NCBI GenBank assembly: GCA_015057205.1
Contig: SVEW01000133.1
Span: 1 to 5,648, forward strand
Reading direction: 5' to 3'
DNA: 5,648 nt
Source: Lachnospiraceae bacterium
GTDB lineage: Bacteria; Bacillota; Clostridia; Lachnospirales; Lachnospiraceae
Shown: one piece after another, positions 1-5,394 of the stretch
Position numbering within the stretch: the first letter of the stretch is position 1
How the letters are laid out: each line of letters opens with the position of its first letter
Program-made: the position numbers and the translations under genes
The notes under the pieces: generated by a model
Told to the model about the DNA's origin: nothing
The model's database searches: none
What the model saw: only the letters and a program-made list of their open reading frames with translations

Positions 1-842
1 TTCTGCTCCAACTTAATTACCTTGGCATTCGGGTAAATGGATTCAAAATTCAAGATATTCTGAATATTCGCCCCTCTAAACTTATAAATAGACTGGTCGT
101 CATCACCCACCACACAAAGATTATTATATTTGCCCGCAAAAAGCTTTATCAACATAAACTGCGCCGTGTTGGTATCCTGGTACTCATCCACCATAATATA
201 CTGAAATCGTTCCTGATACGCCTCTCGCACTTCATTATCCACACTTAAAAGTTCCACGGTCTTCATAATCAAGTCATCAAAATCCATGGCATTATTCTTA
301 AGCAACGCCTTCTGATATTCTGCATACACCGTCGCAATCTTCAATTGCTTATAATCTCCACCGGCCTGCAAACGAAAATCATTGGGGTCCATCAATTCAT
401 TCTTCGCCGACGATATAACATTTAACAGCATCTTCTCCTTATACATCTTTGTATCAATCTCAAGACGCTTGCACAAATCCTTCATCAAAGACTTCTGATC
501 ATCTGTATCGTAAATGGTAAAAGAGGTATCGAATCCCAAACGATCCGCATAGCGACGCAAAATACGTACACAGCAAGAGTGAAAAGTAGACACCCATACC
601 GCATCCGCCCCAAATCCGGCCAGCTCCTCAATACGACGTTTCATCTCTGCTGCTGCCTTGTTGGTAAAGGTAATCGCCAAAATATTATAGGGACTTACGC
701 CCTTTTCTTCCATCAGGTAAGCCGTCCGGTTCGTCAGCACTCTGGTCTTACCACTTCCGGCACCGGCAAGAATCAGCACCGGTCCCTCTGTGGTATACAC
801 GCCGGCCTGCTGTTCCTTATTTAACATCTGCGTTGAAATCAT
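1..842 (-). CDS. pcrA: PcrA/UvrD-type superfamily 1 DNA helicase, N-terminal part (runs off left edge)
   Basis: ATP-dependent 3'-5' DNA helicase of the UvrD/PcrA/Rep family, used in repair, replication restart and removal of bound proteins from DNA. Reading leftward from the ATG at 842-840, 280 residues are visible without a stop. Motifs appear in order: Q motif (NKEQQ, residues 8-12), Walker A AGAGSGKT (26-33), motif Ia ITFTNKAAAEM (57-67), motif Ib STFHS (85-89), Walker B/motif II DEYQDTN (219-225) and motif III GDDDQSIYKFRGA (246-258). The window ends at LEQ, the beginning of motif IV. About 450 residues (most of domain 2) should lie outside, since the family is usually 700-770 residues long. 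The next in-frame Met (residue 6) lacks a ribosome site. An in-frame stop lies about 50 bases upstream of the chosen ATG with no other start codon between. The Shine-Dalgarno is weak (GAGAAG). PcrA rather than UvrD or Rep is inferred from the Gram-positive context. Confidence 0.95.
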   Translation of the reverse strand, partial: MISTQMLNKEQQAGVYTTEGPVLILAGAGSGKTRVLTNRTAYLMEEKGVSPYNILAITFTNKAAAEMKRRIEELAGFGADAVWVSTFHSCCVRILRRYADRLGFDTSFTIYDTDDQKSLMKDLCKRLEIDTKMYKEKMLLNVISSAKNELMDPNDFRLQAGGDYKQLKIATVYAEYQKALLKNNAMDFDDLIMKTVELLSVDNEVREAYQERFQYIMVDEYQDTNTAQFMLIKLFAGKYNNLCVVGDDDQSIYKFRGANIQNILNFESIYPNAKVIKLEQ

Positions 843-875
843 ACTCTTATCTTCTCTTTCGTTCTTCCATCTATT

Positions 876-952
876 TTTTGCTTTTTTACTTTACCATATT
901 TTCCTTTTTTCCACAAGCCAAAACCGAACAAACTTTTGCTTTTTTACATATT
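876..952. repeat. 14-bp direct repeat bracketing the pcrA promoter
   Basis: TTTTGCTTTTTTAC occurs at 876-889 and again at 934-947 (plus-strand reading), 58 bp apart. Each copy is followed shortly by CATATT (895-900 and 947-952), so the similarity extends over about 20 bp with a 6-bp length difference. The left copy overlaps the edge of the pcrA -10 box and the right copy lies upstream of its -35 box. This could be a duplicated regulator site or a small local duplication in T-rich DNA. The repeat itself is read directly; its function is unknown. Confidence 0.6.
888..916 (-). promoter_or_regulatory. Probable sigma-A promoter of pcrA, extended -10
   Basis: On the minus strand TTGTGG (916-911) and TAAAGT (893-888) are separated by 17 bp. 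A TG one base upstream of the -10 box makes it an extended -10 element. Transcription would start near 881 and leave a leader of about 40 nt before the pcrA ATG at 842. The -35 box is imperfect; the call rests on spacing, the TGn motif and position. Confidence 0.55.
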
Positions 953-964
953 CGAAAAAAATAC

Positions 965-993
965 TTGTCATGTAGTTTTCAATACTATATAAT
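965..993 (+). promoter_or_regulatory. Strong sigma-A promoter of the DUF1836 gene
   Basis: TTGTCA (965-970) and a perfect TATAAT (988-993) are separated by the optimal 17 bp. Transcription would start near 1000, giving a leader of about 27 nt before the ATG at 1027. It is divergent from the pcrA promoter, with about 50 bp between the two -35 boxes. Confidence 0.85.
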
Positions 994-1005
994 GTAATGT
1001 AGTAT
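982..1005. promoter_or_regulatory. Imperfect inverted repeat over the -10 box, candidate operator
   Basis: ATACTATAT (982-990) and ATGTAGTAT (997-1005) form a 9-bp inverted repeat with one mismatch (a G-T opposition), centred at 993.5 on the end of the TATAAT box. The word ATGTAGT also occurs at 970-976, directly after the -35 box, as a 7-bp direct copy of the right arm at 997-1003. A dimeric repressor bound here would block the DUF1836 promoter. The sequence is clear; the operator role is inference and the regulator is unknown. DUF1836 itself, which carries a MerR-like fold, is one candidate. Confidence 0.45.
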
Positions 1006-1015
1006 AGAAAGTAAC

Positions 1016-1023
1016 AAGGTGAT
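1016..1023 (+). promoter_or_regulatory. Ribosome binding site fixing the DUF1836 start
   Basis: AAGGTGAT (1016-1023) matches the complement of the 16S rRNA 3' end (GGAGGTGAT) over seven consecutive bases (AGGTGAT). It ends three bases before the ATG at 1027. It supports that ATG over the later in-frame Met codons. Confidence 0.8.
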
Positions 1024-1026
1024 ACC

Positions 1027-1689
1027 ATGACGATTAAACAGCAGGACATTTTAAACAGCATACTGGAAAGTCTCAAGGAAATGAAGCCTATGCAGACCAG
1101 TGAGCTTCCGAACATCAACTTATACATGGACCAGCTCACCACCTTTATGAACGAGCGTCTGGCTCACACCAAGCGCTATGAAGAGGATAAAGTACTGACC
1201 AAGACGATGATCAATAACTATGCGAAGAACAATATTCTTCCCCCTCCGGAGAAGAAACAGTATTCTTCTGCCCATTTGGTTACATTGATTTTTATATACT
1301 ACTTCAAGAACATTTTATCCATTATGGATATTCAGAAGATTTTAGATCCTATTCACGAGAAATATTTCGATGCCAAAGAATTCTCTATCCAGAAGGTATA
1401 CGACGAAGTGCTTGCGTTAGAGGATGGTGCCATGGATAAATTAATAGAAGATGTTTCTGAGAAGTTTGCTACCAGCCGTGAATCCTATCTGGATGCACCG
1501 GAAGAAGATCGTGAGTTTTTGCAGCAATTTGCCTTCATTTGTGAATTGTGCTTTGACATATATTTAAAGAAACTTATTGTCGAGAAACTAATCGACGAAC
1601 TTCCTGACCGTTCGCAGAAGGCCAGGGAAGCGAAAGAGAAGAAGAAAGCTGCCAAGGCTGCTGCTAAAGCCAAAGAGAAGAAGAAATAA
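1027..1689 (+). CDS. DUF1836 family protein with Lys/Ala-rich tail
   Basis: A 220-residue soluble protein of the DUF1836 family, widespread in Clostridia and Lactobacillales and predicted to contain a MerR-like helix-turn-helix. The recognisable core is about residues 55-110: LTKTMINNYAKNNILPPP (57-74), then an aromatic and hydrophobic helix around LVTLIFIYYFKNILS (84-98), then IQKILDPI (102-109). The start is set by a good Shine-Dalgarno at 1016-1023. No signal peptide is seen, and the hydrophobic stretch at 84-98 is too short and mixed to be a convincing membrane segment. Residues 196-220 form a low-complexity basic tail with KEKKK twice, which could bind nucleic acid. The gene is monocistronic: it has its own promoter and ends at a terminator facing the convergent deaminase-like gene. 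A regulatory, DNA-binding role is inferred from the family fold; no target or ligand is known to me. Confidence 0.85.
   Translation: MTIKQQDILNSILESLKEMKPMQTSELPNINLYMDQLTTFMNERLAHTKRYEEDKVLTKTMINNYAKNNILPPPEKKQYSSAHLVTLIFIYYFKNILSIMDIQKILDPIHEKYFDAKEFSIQKVYDEVLALEDGAMDKLIEDVSEKFATSRESYLDAPEEDREFLQQFAFICELCFDIYLKKLIVEKLIDELPDRSQKAREAKEKKKAAKAAAKAKEKKK
1633..1686 (+). repeat. 15-bp direct repeat coding the basic tail of the DUF1836 protein
   Basis: AAAGAGAAGAAGAAA occurs exactly at 1633-1647 and 1672-1686, 39 bp apart (13 codons, in frame). Each copy encodes KEKKK, with Ala/Lys codons between them. The tail may therefore vary in length between strains by slippage or recombination. Confidence 0.75.
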
Positions 1690-1692
1690 GTC

Positions 1693-1732
1693 GGAGCTGT
1701 GCAACGCAAATGTGTACACAGCTCCTTTTTTT
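1693..1732 (+). terminator. Intrinsic terminator of the DUF1836 gene
   Basis: GGAGCTGTG (1693-1701) pairs perfectly with CACAGCTCC (1717-1725) around a 15-nt loop and is followed by seven T (1726-1732). It begins three bases after the TAA of the DUF1836 gene. On the minus strand the same stem is followed by a pyrimidine-rich but interrupted tract (CTTATTTCTTCTT), so it may also stop, less efficiently, the convergent transcript from the deaminase-like gene, whose stop codon (1733-1731) overlaps the T tract. Confidence 0.9.
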
Positions 1733-4196
1733 ATCTTGTTTTTCTCATATGACGTTTCTGTCCTTCCTCAAGACATTCCTTAAGGCTACGCCCTCTATCA
1801 AAAATCTCCACATATCCTTGCAAAGATTCTGCTTTATGACGAAGGGTTCTTGATTGCCTATAAATGCAAATAATAGACTTGCCTTTGCCGTTCTTTGCTT
1901 CCTGAATCAAATTTTCCCCTGCACTATTTCCGTCAAAAGCGACCACCACTGAAGGTCTTCTCTCAAAAATCTCATAATTAAAGCTCTTATAAATTCCCAT
2001 AGCTTCCGATTCCGTAGAAACACGTACCAATACGCCAGACCGTTTTAAATTTGCACATTCCTTTTCCGTCAAAAGCGAAGGAACGATGGCATACACTTGA
2101 AAGCCTTTTTTGTTGTTTTCCAGTAAATATTTCTCATAACCTGCCAATTTATGTCCTATTACAAAGCACACCTCTTCAGGATTCAGAATTTCCATCAGTT
2201 CATCCATCAGTTTTGTACCTTCCTCTGTCATGCGAGTCGCCCGATTTCTGGTATTAAAGCTTCCGCCCATAAGCACCACCGGAGTCTGTTCCCAGGTAAT
2301 TTCCTGAATCTGATCTTTTAATTCCTTGCTGGCATATACCTTGCTCATCCGACGAGTTGTTTTACTTTCAATTCTAATTTGCTTCATCCGCTCGAGGAAA
2401 AATCCTTCAAACTCTTCCCCTCCAAGCATTGTCTCAAGCGCATGCTCCTTCCGGTAAAAGTCCTGCATACTAACCTCGATAATATGCGTCTCTGTCTCCT
2501 TCATCCGGCGAACTTCCTCTTCTGAAAGCTCTAGCATTTTTTCCAAAGACAGCTGTTCATCCATAGAAGTTGTTCCGTAAAGTGCGGCGCCATCCGTTCC
2601 CTGTACGCAACAAATTCCTTCCTTCAAATACTGCTTCAATGGATGCTTCGTCAATGAATTCAGGTTATTTAAGCGCACATTGGATGTAATCTGAAATTCC
2701 AGTACAATTTTATCTTCCTTTAACTCGCGCAACACTTCCGCACCTTTTTTAGAAGTAAAACTATAGGTATACAGACCATGTCCCAGCCGCATCCTTGGCA
2801 TTGCCTGCCCCGGTTCCAATGACTCTTTTACACATGCAATGCTGTGGGCAATATTATCCTTCTGACTGTCATTTTCACCTGCATGAATGCGAATCACAAA
2901 GGACGGATCTTTCTCTGCAATCTTCACAATTTCCTTGAAAAATGGCTTAAGTTCAATAATATCGTTTATTTCTTCTCCCACAAAATCACAACCTGCCACA
3001 TAGGGGTCTATGGCTACAACCTTCAATACCGCAATATTCTGCTCAAGATAATTTTCCGGTGTCACCGCATCTTTTATAATGGTCAATGGAATACGGCGCA
3101 TTGCTGCCAAAAAACGTATCATCACGCCGGTTTCACGATAAATCTTTGGCATCACTTCATGCACCTGCCTAAGCATCTCTACCGATTCATTTTGTTTCAC
3201 CAACGTTGTATCACTAATCTCTGCATAATGTACACCCTGCTTTTTATAATTACGGGCAATCCACAATAACTTATCCTGAAAAATGGTATTCTCTGCATAG
3301 TCAGGATTCTCCCGGTCCCGAAGCATTTGCTTTAAATACCGCTTCACATCCGCGTCCGGTAACATATCCACACTATGTATGGCAATGGGCTCGGTACTTT
3401 TTTTCCCTTTTGCAAAAACATACCGATACAAATAGACTTTCTCTAAGTTGGTAAACACAGCTTGTCCGTCCTTTAGAATAGCCAATGAACCACGAATTTT
3501 ACGAATGTTTTCTTCTGCATGATTCAAGTTATTCAAAATCAAGTCTGCAAAGTTAATGAACGTGTTATCATTAATCTTACGGTCCAAATATTTTCCCGTC
3601 AATTCTGAAGTTGTAAACTGACGCTCTACTCGTTTACGCTGGGTTAAAACCGTCTCCCACTGCTCTTTGGTAAGCTCTAGTTCCAGCTTCCGAACATAGT
3701 ACAGCGGGTAACGTATCTGCTGACAGATTCCTAATGCAATCAGCATATCTGCCGGTAAGTTACCATTCATATGCGTATGCAAATCTGCCCTAAACTTCAA
3801 ATCCTTTCGAATATTCGTCTGAAAAATTGTCTTTCTAAGATCCAAAGGATAATCTTTTGTTTGGCTCATCAGCGTTTTTGCAATCGCCGGAATAGACGCC
3901 TTCATTTCCACATTTCCTTCCGTATCTATACGGGCGATTTCTACATCTTTCCAACGAAACAGATAGGTCTCTTCATTGTTCCCGTCGATATAACATGGAA
4001 GTTCCCCACAAATCTGTAACATCCCGTGTTCATCCTTCGATAACGGCAATCCGCAGGTTTCCGCAAGATTTCGAATCAGGTTTCCCGTTCCATGATTCGG
4101 TGTAGACAATACATAAAACAGTCTTTCTCTCTCCTTATATAGGTTCACTACCATATCTTTCTCGTTATCCAAATAAAAACAGCTAAAATAAGTCAT
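1731..4196 (-). CDS. Adenosine-deaminase-like metallohydrolase fused to a C-terminal SLOG/Rossmann-like domain
   Basis: An 821-residue predicted cytoplasmic protein. Residues 1-130 are a mixed alpha/beta region I do not recognise. Residues 136-550 follow the adenosine/AMP deaminase fold: HTH metal pair (H140, H142), YAEIS (324-328), VAGCDFVGEE (400-409), HAGE (438-441, metal His and catalytic Glu), RLGHG (470-474), SNVRLNNL (505-512), and TDG (534-536, metal Asp D535) where the family has TDDP. About 180 residues separate HTH from YAE, roughly 100 more than in ordinary deaminases (usually 330-350 residues in total). Residues 638-800 resemble a SLOG nucleotide-binding domain: VVLMGGSFNTR (640-650), CFVIGHKLAGYE (677-688) and VVAFDGNSAGENLIQEA (751-767). 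Deamination of a purine nucleoside or nucleotide is the likely reaction, but the substrate is unknown. Start: the ATG at 4196 has a good ribosome site; a TTG at 4235, in frame, lies in the loop of the upstream terminator and is rejected. It is third in a unit after aroD and yerC. The deaminase fold is well supported; the SLOG assignment is moderate. Confidence 0.85.
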   Translation of the reverse strand: MTYFSCFYLDNEKDMVVNLYKERERLFYVLSTPNHGTGNLIRNLAETCGLPLSKDEHGMLQICGELPCYIDGNNEETYLFRWKDVEIARIDTEGNVEMKASIPAIAKTLMSQTKDYPLDLRKTIFQTNIRKDLKFRADLHTHMNGNLPADMLIALGICQQIRYPLYYVRKLELELTKEQWETVLTQRKRVERQFTTSELTGKYLDRKINDNTFINFADLILNNLNHAEENIRKIRGSLAILKDGQAVFTNLEKVYLYRYVFAKGKKSTEPIAIHSVDMLPDADVKRYLKQMLRDRENPDYAENTIFQDKLLWIARNYKKQGVHYAEISDTTLVKQNESVEMLRQVHEVMPKIYRETGVMIRFLAAMRRIPLTIIKDAVTPENYLEQNIAVLKVVAIDPYVAGCDFVGEEINDIIELKPFFKEIVKIAEKDPSFVIRIHAGENDSQKDNIAHSIACVKESLEPGQAMPRMRLGHGLYTYSFTSKKGAEVLRELKEDKIVLEFQITSNVRLNNLNSLTKHPLKQYLKEGICCVQGTDGAALYGTTSMDEQLSLEKMLELSEEEVRRMKETETHIIEVSMQDFYRKEHALETMLGGEEFEGFFLERMKQIRIESKTTRRMSKVYASKELKDQIQEITWEQTPVVLMGGSFNTRNRATRMTEEGTKLMDELMEILNPEEVCFVIGHKLAGYEKYLLENNKKGFQVYAIVPSLLTEKECANLKRSGVLVRVSTESEAMGIYKSFNYEIFERRPSVVVAFDGNSAGENLIQEAKNGKGKSIICIYRQSRTLRHKAESLQGYVEIFDRGRSLKECLEEGQKRHMRKTR

Positions 4197-4200
4197 ATTG

Positions 4201-4210
4201 CTCCCTTCCT
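4201..4210 (-). promoter_or_regulatory. Ribosome binding site deciding the start of the deaminase-like gene
   Basis: Minus-strand AGGAAGGGAG (4210-4201) ends four bases before the ATG at 4196-4194. The purine-rich run follows almost directly on the U-rich tail of the upstream hairpin, so termination and ribosome loading occupy adjacent sequence. Confidence 0.75.
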
Positions 4211-4211
4211 T

Positions 4212-4253
4212 ATAAAACAAGAGCTGCAAAAGCAAGTTTCTCTTTCGCAGCTC
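4212..4253 (-). terminator. Terminator or attenuator between yerC and the deaminase-like gene
   Basis: On the minus strand GAGCTGCGAAAG (4253-4242) pairs with CTTTTGCAGCTC (4232-4221) over 12 bp with a single G-U wobble. The 9-nt loop is followed by the U-rich tail TTGTTTTAT (4220-4212). It starts nine bases after the yerC stop codon and ends just before the ribosome site of the next gene. No convincing promoter lies between it and that gene, so the gene probably depends on read-through. The interrupted U tract suggests incomplete termination. Confidence 0.75.
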
Positions 4254-4262
4254 CGTTCGTTC

Positions 4263-4553
4263 TTATTCTGCTTGCACCCGCTGAATAATTGTTTCGTAGG
4301 AATTGTTTCCATACATCAGCGCACGGTTTACACGACTTATCGTGGCCGTTGACGCTCCGGTCATGGAAGCTATCTCCTGATATTTCTTCTTCTCCATCAG
4401 TAATTGCGCAACCTCTAACCGCTGGCTAATGTCTTGCAATTCCTTAATGGTACATAAATCCTCAAAAAAATCCTGTGCCTCATTCTTGTCTTCCAGTGCA
4501 AGAAAACAATCGATTAAAAGTTCCATATTTGCCTTTTCAATTCTCTTACCCAT
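4263..4553 (-). CDS. yerC: YerC/YecD-type TrpR-like DNA-binding protein
   Basis: A 96-residue helical protein of the YerC/YecD family, relatives of the Trp repressor. Typical features are FFEDLCTIKELQDISQRLEV (29-48), a conserved TrpR-fold helix pair, and a helix-turn-helix at about 58-79 (YQEIASMTGASTATISRVNR) whose ASTATISR segment (67-74) is the recognition-helix signature. TrpR itself binds tryptophan and represses aromatic biosynthesis; the ligand and targets of YerC proteins are not established as far as I know. The ATG at 4553 lies one base after the aroD stop codon, with GAGGAG (4566-4561) inside the aroD coding end as ribosome site, so translation is probably coupled. A second Met at residue 10 lacks a ribosome site. 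A terminator-like hairpin follows after nine bases. In B. subtilis yerC lies just upstream of pcrB-pcrA, and here too it is near pcrA. Confidence 0.92.
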   Translation of the reverse strand: MGKRIEKANMELLIDCFLALEDKNEAQDFFEDLCTIKELQDISQRLEVAQLLMEKKKYQEIASMTGASTATISRVNRALMYGNNSYETIIQRVQAE

Positions 4554-4554
4554 A

Positions 4555-5328
4555 CTACCTCTCCTCGTGTCGCTTAATCAATGGTATTAACTCCTTTAAC
4601 GGAATCTGCCCCGGTGCCGAAGGCGTTCCTACCGCCCCAAACGTCACCGCGCTCCCTGTTTCCGTTAATCGAACACGTGTAGACCTCCCCAGTTCTCCCA
4701 TCGCCATGGAAATAATCGGTTTCTGTCCTAAGTCTGCAAAACGCCGACTTGCCGCAATCAGATGTCTGGCATCTTCTTCCGACCTCGCAAACACCGCAAG
4801 CTTCACTATATCCCCACCGCTCTCTGAGAGCATCTGTAAAATCGTATCCATATTCTGTGGCGTCTTCTTTGCATCATGGTACGATGCAACAACCGGAATC
4901 CCCGTTCCGTGAATCTGTCGTATCCATGCACATGCATTCTCCCGGTCAAACAATGCTTCCACATCCACTGCATCGATATATCCGCTTCCAGCAGCCCATA
5001 AAAGCAATCGTCCGTATGCCTCACTATTCAACTCCCCGAGGCCACCTTCCCGTTTGCTTCGATAAGTAAACAGAAATGGTATGTCCGGATTCCTCTCTCG
5101 CAATCCTTTTAAAAGCGAAACCACAGCTTCCCTTTGGTTCACGGACGAAAAGGAATCCATACGAATCTCAATCAGATCCACATTCCATCCTTTCTCAGCT
5201 CGTCCCTCAGTAAGAACCGTCTGCAATTCCTGCTCAAACTGCTCCTTCGTACAACCGGTAACAGACACTGCAAGCTTCGGCCTGCCGGCACCAAGCTCCA
5301 CAGACTTCAACTTTACCACATTGGTCAT
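4555..5328 (-). CDS. aroD: Type I 3-dehydroquinate dehydratase
   Basis: Third step of the shikimate pathway: 3-dehydroquinate is dehydrated to 3-dehydroshikimate through a Schiff base in the cytoplasm. The 257 residues match the usual length of about 250 for the class I (beta/alpha)8-barrel enzyme. Visible active-site residues: E54 and R56 in IEIRMD (53-58), R90 in FTYRSKREGG (87-96), catalytic H151 in ASYHDAKK (148-155), Schiff-base lysine K176 in IVKLAV (174-179), R219 in GRSTRVR (214-220), and S237 with Q241 in SAPGQI (237-242). All key residues are present, so it should be active. The start at 5328 has a clear ribosome site AGGAGT (5340-5335) and a promoter upstream. It is the first gene of the leftward unit, followed after one base by yerC. 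It may serve aromatic amino acid synthesis or quinate use; no other aro gene is in view to decide. Confidence 0.97.
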   Translation of the reverse strand: MTNVVKLKSVELGAGRPKLAVSVTGCTKEQFEQELQTVLTEGRAEKGWNVDLIEIRMDSFSSVNQREAVVSLLKGLRERNPDIPFLFTYRSKREGGLGELNSEAYGRLLLWAAGSGYIDAVDVEALFDRENACAWIRQIHGTGIPVVASYHDAKKTPQNMDTILQMLSESGGDIVKLAVFARSEEDARHLIAASRRFADLGQKPIISMAMGELGRSTRVRLTETGSAVTFGAVGTPSAPGQIPLKELIPLIKRHEER

Positions 5329-5334
5329 ATGTTT

Positions 5335-5340
5335 ACTCCT
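5335..5340 (-). promoter_or_regulatory. Ribosome binding site of aroD
   Basis: Minus-strand AGGAGT (5340-5335) lies six bases upstream of the ATG at 5328-5326, good Shine-Dalgarno spacing. It confirms the chosen start. Confidence 0.8.
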
Positions 5341-5366
5341 GCACGTTTATAAATTACCACACTACT

Positions 5367-5394
5367 ATTATAAAGCAATGTGAAGATTTTTCAA
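5367..5394 (-). promoter_or_regulatory. Sigma-A promoter of the aroD-yerC-deaminase unit
   Basis: Minus-strand TTGAAA (5394-5389) and a perfect TATAAT (5372-5367) are separated by 16 bp. The start of transcription would be near 5360, giving a leader of about 30 nt. The -35 box overlaps the stop codon of the upstream permease (5393-5391). I see no terminator between the permease and aroD, so read-through may add to expression. Confidence 0.8.

Noticed and set aside
84..92. Frameshift or degeneration in the visible pcrA part
   Set aside because: All motifs from Q to III are intact and in one frame; the gene is cut only by the window edge.
579..824. Open plus-strand frames over pcrA, the deaminase-like gene and aroD
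   Set aside because: They lie opposite genes with clear family motifs, show no recognisable protein features and lack ribosome sites; they are antisense shadows.
922..940. Possible LexA/DinR box near CCGAAC in front of pcrA
   Set aside because: The left half CGAAC is present but the other half reads TTTTG instead of GTTCG, so the palindrome fails.
4194..4235. Longer form of the deaminase-like protein from a TTG at 4235, adding 13 residues
   Set aside because: The TTG lies in the loop of the terminator hairpin and has no ribosome site; the ATG at 4196 has a strong one.
4212..4235. Promoter TTGCTT...TATAAG in front of the deaminase-like gene
   Set aside because: The spacing is 15 bp, both boxes are weak and overlap the terminator, and the start of transcription would fall within the ribosome site.
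1693..4254. GGAGCTG words shared by the two terminator stems as a dispersed repeat
   Set aside because: Only seven bases are shared and the loops and flanks differ; GC-rich stem words recur by chance.
1731..4553. A complete RADAR-like or type III CRISPR deaminase defence system
   Set aside because: Only the deaminase fold is shared. There is no RdrA-type ATPase, CARF domain, cas gene, toxin or mobile element in the window, and the neighbours are housekeeping genes.
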